Shown here one piece after another: positions 63,523-64,000 of a stretch of DNA of 64,000 bases. Below the pieces are notes generated by a model that saw only the letters and a program-made list of their open reading frames with translations, did no database searches and had not been told where the DNA came from. Both the position numbers and the translations under genes were made by a program. Location of the stretch: assembly GCA_026018925.1 (NCBI GenBank), contig JAKSZU010000008.1:57265527-57329526 (forward strand), in the 5' to 3' direction. This stretch comes from Tupaia tana. Lineage: Eukaryota; Chordata; Mammalia; Scandentia; Tupaiidae. The stretch's first letter is position 1, and each line of letters starts with the position of its first letter.

Positions 63523-64000
63523 CTATAAATTTAAAATTCCAGATTATAGTTTCAATACTAGATTAGATGATTTGTACTAAGTTTCCTAGAAAAATCAAGT
63601 AGTTCCAATGACAGACCATGAAGTTTAGCTAGTTAGCAGTTACTTTTAAGCAACTAACCACACAGGGTTTCAAGCCAAAATTTACCTTCTAACAATCAGA
63701 ATGACATTAATTTACAAGGACACATATAACTCCAATAGCAAATATACCTACTGGTGTCTTTTCAGTAATTTTTAAATACGGGATCACTAGCAACACAATA
63801 GCAAAATTTCACATCACAGAGGACAGAGCAGGAAGATGAAGAGTGATGTGCAGCTCAGTAAAACATTATTGAGTTTATTTGTCCTATCTCATATGGAATC
63901 AGGGCTGAAACAGAAAATCTTGTGATAATGTTCCCAGGTTCAAAGAATTTCAAACATTTTGAAGTTAGCTAGGCCTTCTTATTGCCTGTTCACCTTCTAA
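63523..64000 (-). other. AZIN1 upstream intron, cut by the window edge
   Basis: No repeat or further exon recognised. The previous coding exon must lie to the right of the window. Confidence 0.7.

Overview
The window looks like nuclear DNA of a placental mammal, most likely a colugo (Dermoptera). It is packed with about 70 copies of tRNA-derived SINEs that have an internal Pol III A-box and B-box, a CT-rich body and an A-rich tail. They do not match primate Alu, rodent B1/B2, carnivore Can, bat Ves or horse ERE elements, and they resemble what I remember of the colugo CYN SINEs. The rest of the repeat fauna (MIR, L2, MER5-like, Tigger-like, MaLR LTR, ERVL-like LTR, L1) is generic mammalian. 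The species call is an inference.

I use four working SINE labels. Family L is the long, least diverged one (about 265 bp; A-box TAGCGTAATGG; ends CCTATAGCAAAAACCTCTCC plus A tail). Family S is short (about 165 bp; head GGCCAGCAGGTGGC; ends GGTCAAATTAAAATAA). Family O is an older long form (head ...CAGCTTGAAAAACAC; ends near TATAGCAAATTAAAA). Family D is divergent (B-box within GGTCCTGGGTTCA; ends GAAGAAATAAACTT).

Layout. 1-41 kb: intergenic, SINE-rich, with many nested insertions, two L1 clusters (10.5-11.5 and 18.5-20.4 kb), a dismembered MaLR LTR (1.9-3.65 kb), an ERVL-like LTR (36.8-38.1 kb) and a repeat-poor block at 28.2-30.2 kb. A short cluster of perfect hairpins lies at 161-264. 41.2-47 kb: a repeat-poor, GC-rich block with two CpG islands (about 42.5-44.3 and 46.1-46.95 kb), three AP-1 sites, a full CRE, a GC box and a consensus CTCF motif. 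It is a plausible promoter, perhaps of a noncoding RNA, and I see no convincing protein. 47-56.5 kb: mixed intergenic DNA with a second CTCF motif and more SINEs. 56.5-64 kb: a Tigger-like DNA transposon, then the 3' part of AZIN1 (antizyme inhibitor 1) on the minus strand: a long 3'UTR and four coding exons (63522-63360, 60261-60146, 59795-59579, 59347-59236).

AZIN1 is the only protein-coding gene I can support. It is an inactive ornithine-decarboxylase homologue that binds antizyme and so raises polyamine synthesis and uptake. Its splice sites are intact, but the penultimate exon here carries two single-base insertions that break the reading frame, either sequence errors or a real lesion. 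Most open frames elsewhere are translations of SINE copies or chance frames in GC-rich DNA.
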